From an uncultured Oscillospiraceae bacterium (lineage in GTDB: Bacteria > Bacillota > Clostridia > Oscillospirales > Ruminococcaceae): a stretch of 5,639 bases of DNA. Both the position numbers and the translations under genes were made by a program. The notes beneath the pieces were generated by a model. That model saw only the letters and a list, made by a program, of their open reading frames with translations. It was not told where the DNA came from and made no database searches. Shown piece by piece: positions 5,615 through 5,639 of this stretch (within the stretch, counting starts at the first letter, position 1; each line of letters starts with the position of its first letter). The stretch spans positions 1 to 5,639 of the forward strand of contig CAKSHG010000151.1 in NCBI GenBank assembly GCA_934456315.1, given 5' to 3'.

Positions 5615-5639
5615 AGACCTCCGGGTGTCCCGGAGGTCT
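5615..5639 (+). terminator. probable Rho-independent terminator of dapL (cut by the window edge)
   Basis: AGACCTCCGGG and CCCGGAGGTCT form a perfect 11-bp GC-rich stem with the 3-nt loop TGT, beginning 13 nt after the dapL stop. The stem ends at the last base of the window, so the expected T-run cannot be seen. In the opposite direction the stem is followed only by TTTC, so bidirectional action is less likely. Confidence 0.75.

Noticed and set aside
1..5639. CRISPR array, insertion sequence, tRNA/rRNA gene, or novel defence system
   Set aside because: No regularly spaced repeats, transposase motifs, terminal inverted repeats, cloverleaf or rRNA-like sequence were seen. All long stretches are explained by five conserved-looking genes.

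Overview
The window looks like ordinary chromosomal DNA from a Gram-positive anaerobe of the class Clostridia, most likely a GC-rich member of the Ruminococcaceae/Oscillospiraceae. This rests on three things: strong AGGAGG/AGGAG ribosome binding sites, the combination of a RecD2-type helicase with a direct-route LL-diaminopimelate aminotransferase (DapL), and GC-rich coding sequence with many C- or G-ending codons around AT-rich intergenic regions with sigma-A-like promoters. The assignment comes from sequence style, not from a search.

Layout. A minus-strand cluster fills positions 42-4198. In transcription order it is prmA (ribosomal protein L11 methyltransferase), a 93-residue single-pass membrane protein of unknown function, recD2 (SF1B 5'-3' helicase) and comF (zinc-ribbon phosphoribosyltransferase-like protein of the ComFC family). 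Gaps are 45 nt, 6 nt and a 4-nt ATGA overlap, so it is very probably one operon, with comF translationally coupled to recD2. No convincing terminator follows comF in the 41 bases left before the window edge. On the plus strand, dapL (4396-5601) is a monocistronic-looking gene ended by a perfect 11-bp hairpin at the very end of the window.

The 197-bp region between prmA and dapL is the only sizeable non-coding stretch. It holds two divergent sigma-A-like promoters, TTGATT-17-TATAAT for prmA and TTGACA-17-TAAAAT for dapL. They are placed back to back around a dyad, and each has an A6 tract exactly 4 nt upstream of its -35 box. The dapL leader also has a perfect 7-bp inverted repeat just after the predicted start site, and a tandem 10-bp repeat covers its -10 box.

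Function. dapL feeds lysine and peptidoglycan synthesis. prmA modifies the ribosome. recD2 and comF point to DNA repair and handling of incoming single-stranded DNA. The 93-residue membrane protein is the one real unknown. I see no mobile element, CRISPR array, RNA gene or defence system. The more interesting signals are the mirrored promoter pair, the ribosome binding site displayed in a hairpin loop before the membrane protein, and a helicase in the place next to comF where comFA is often found.
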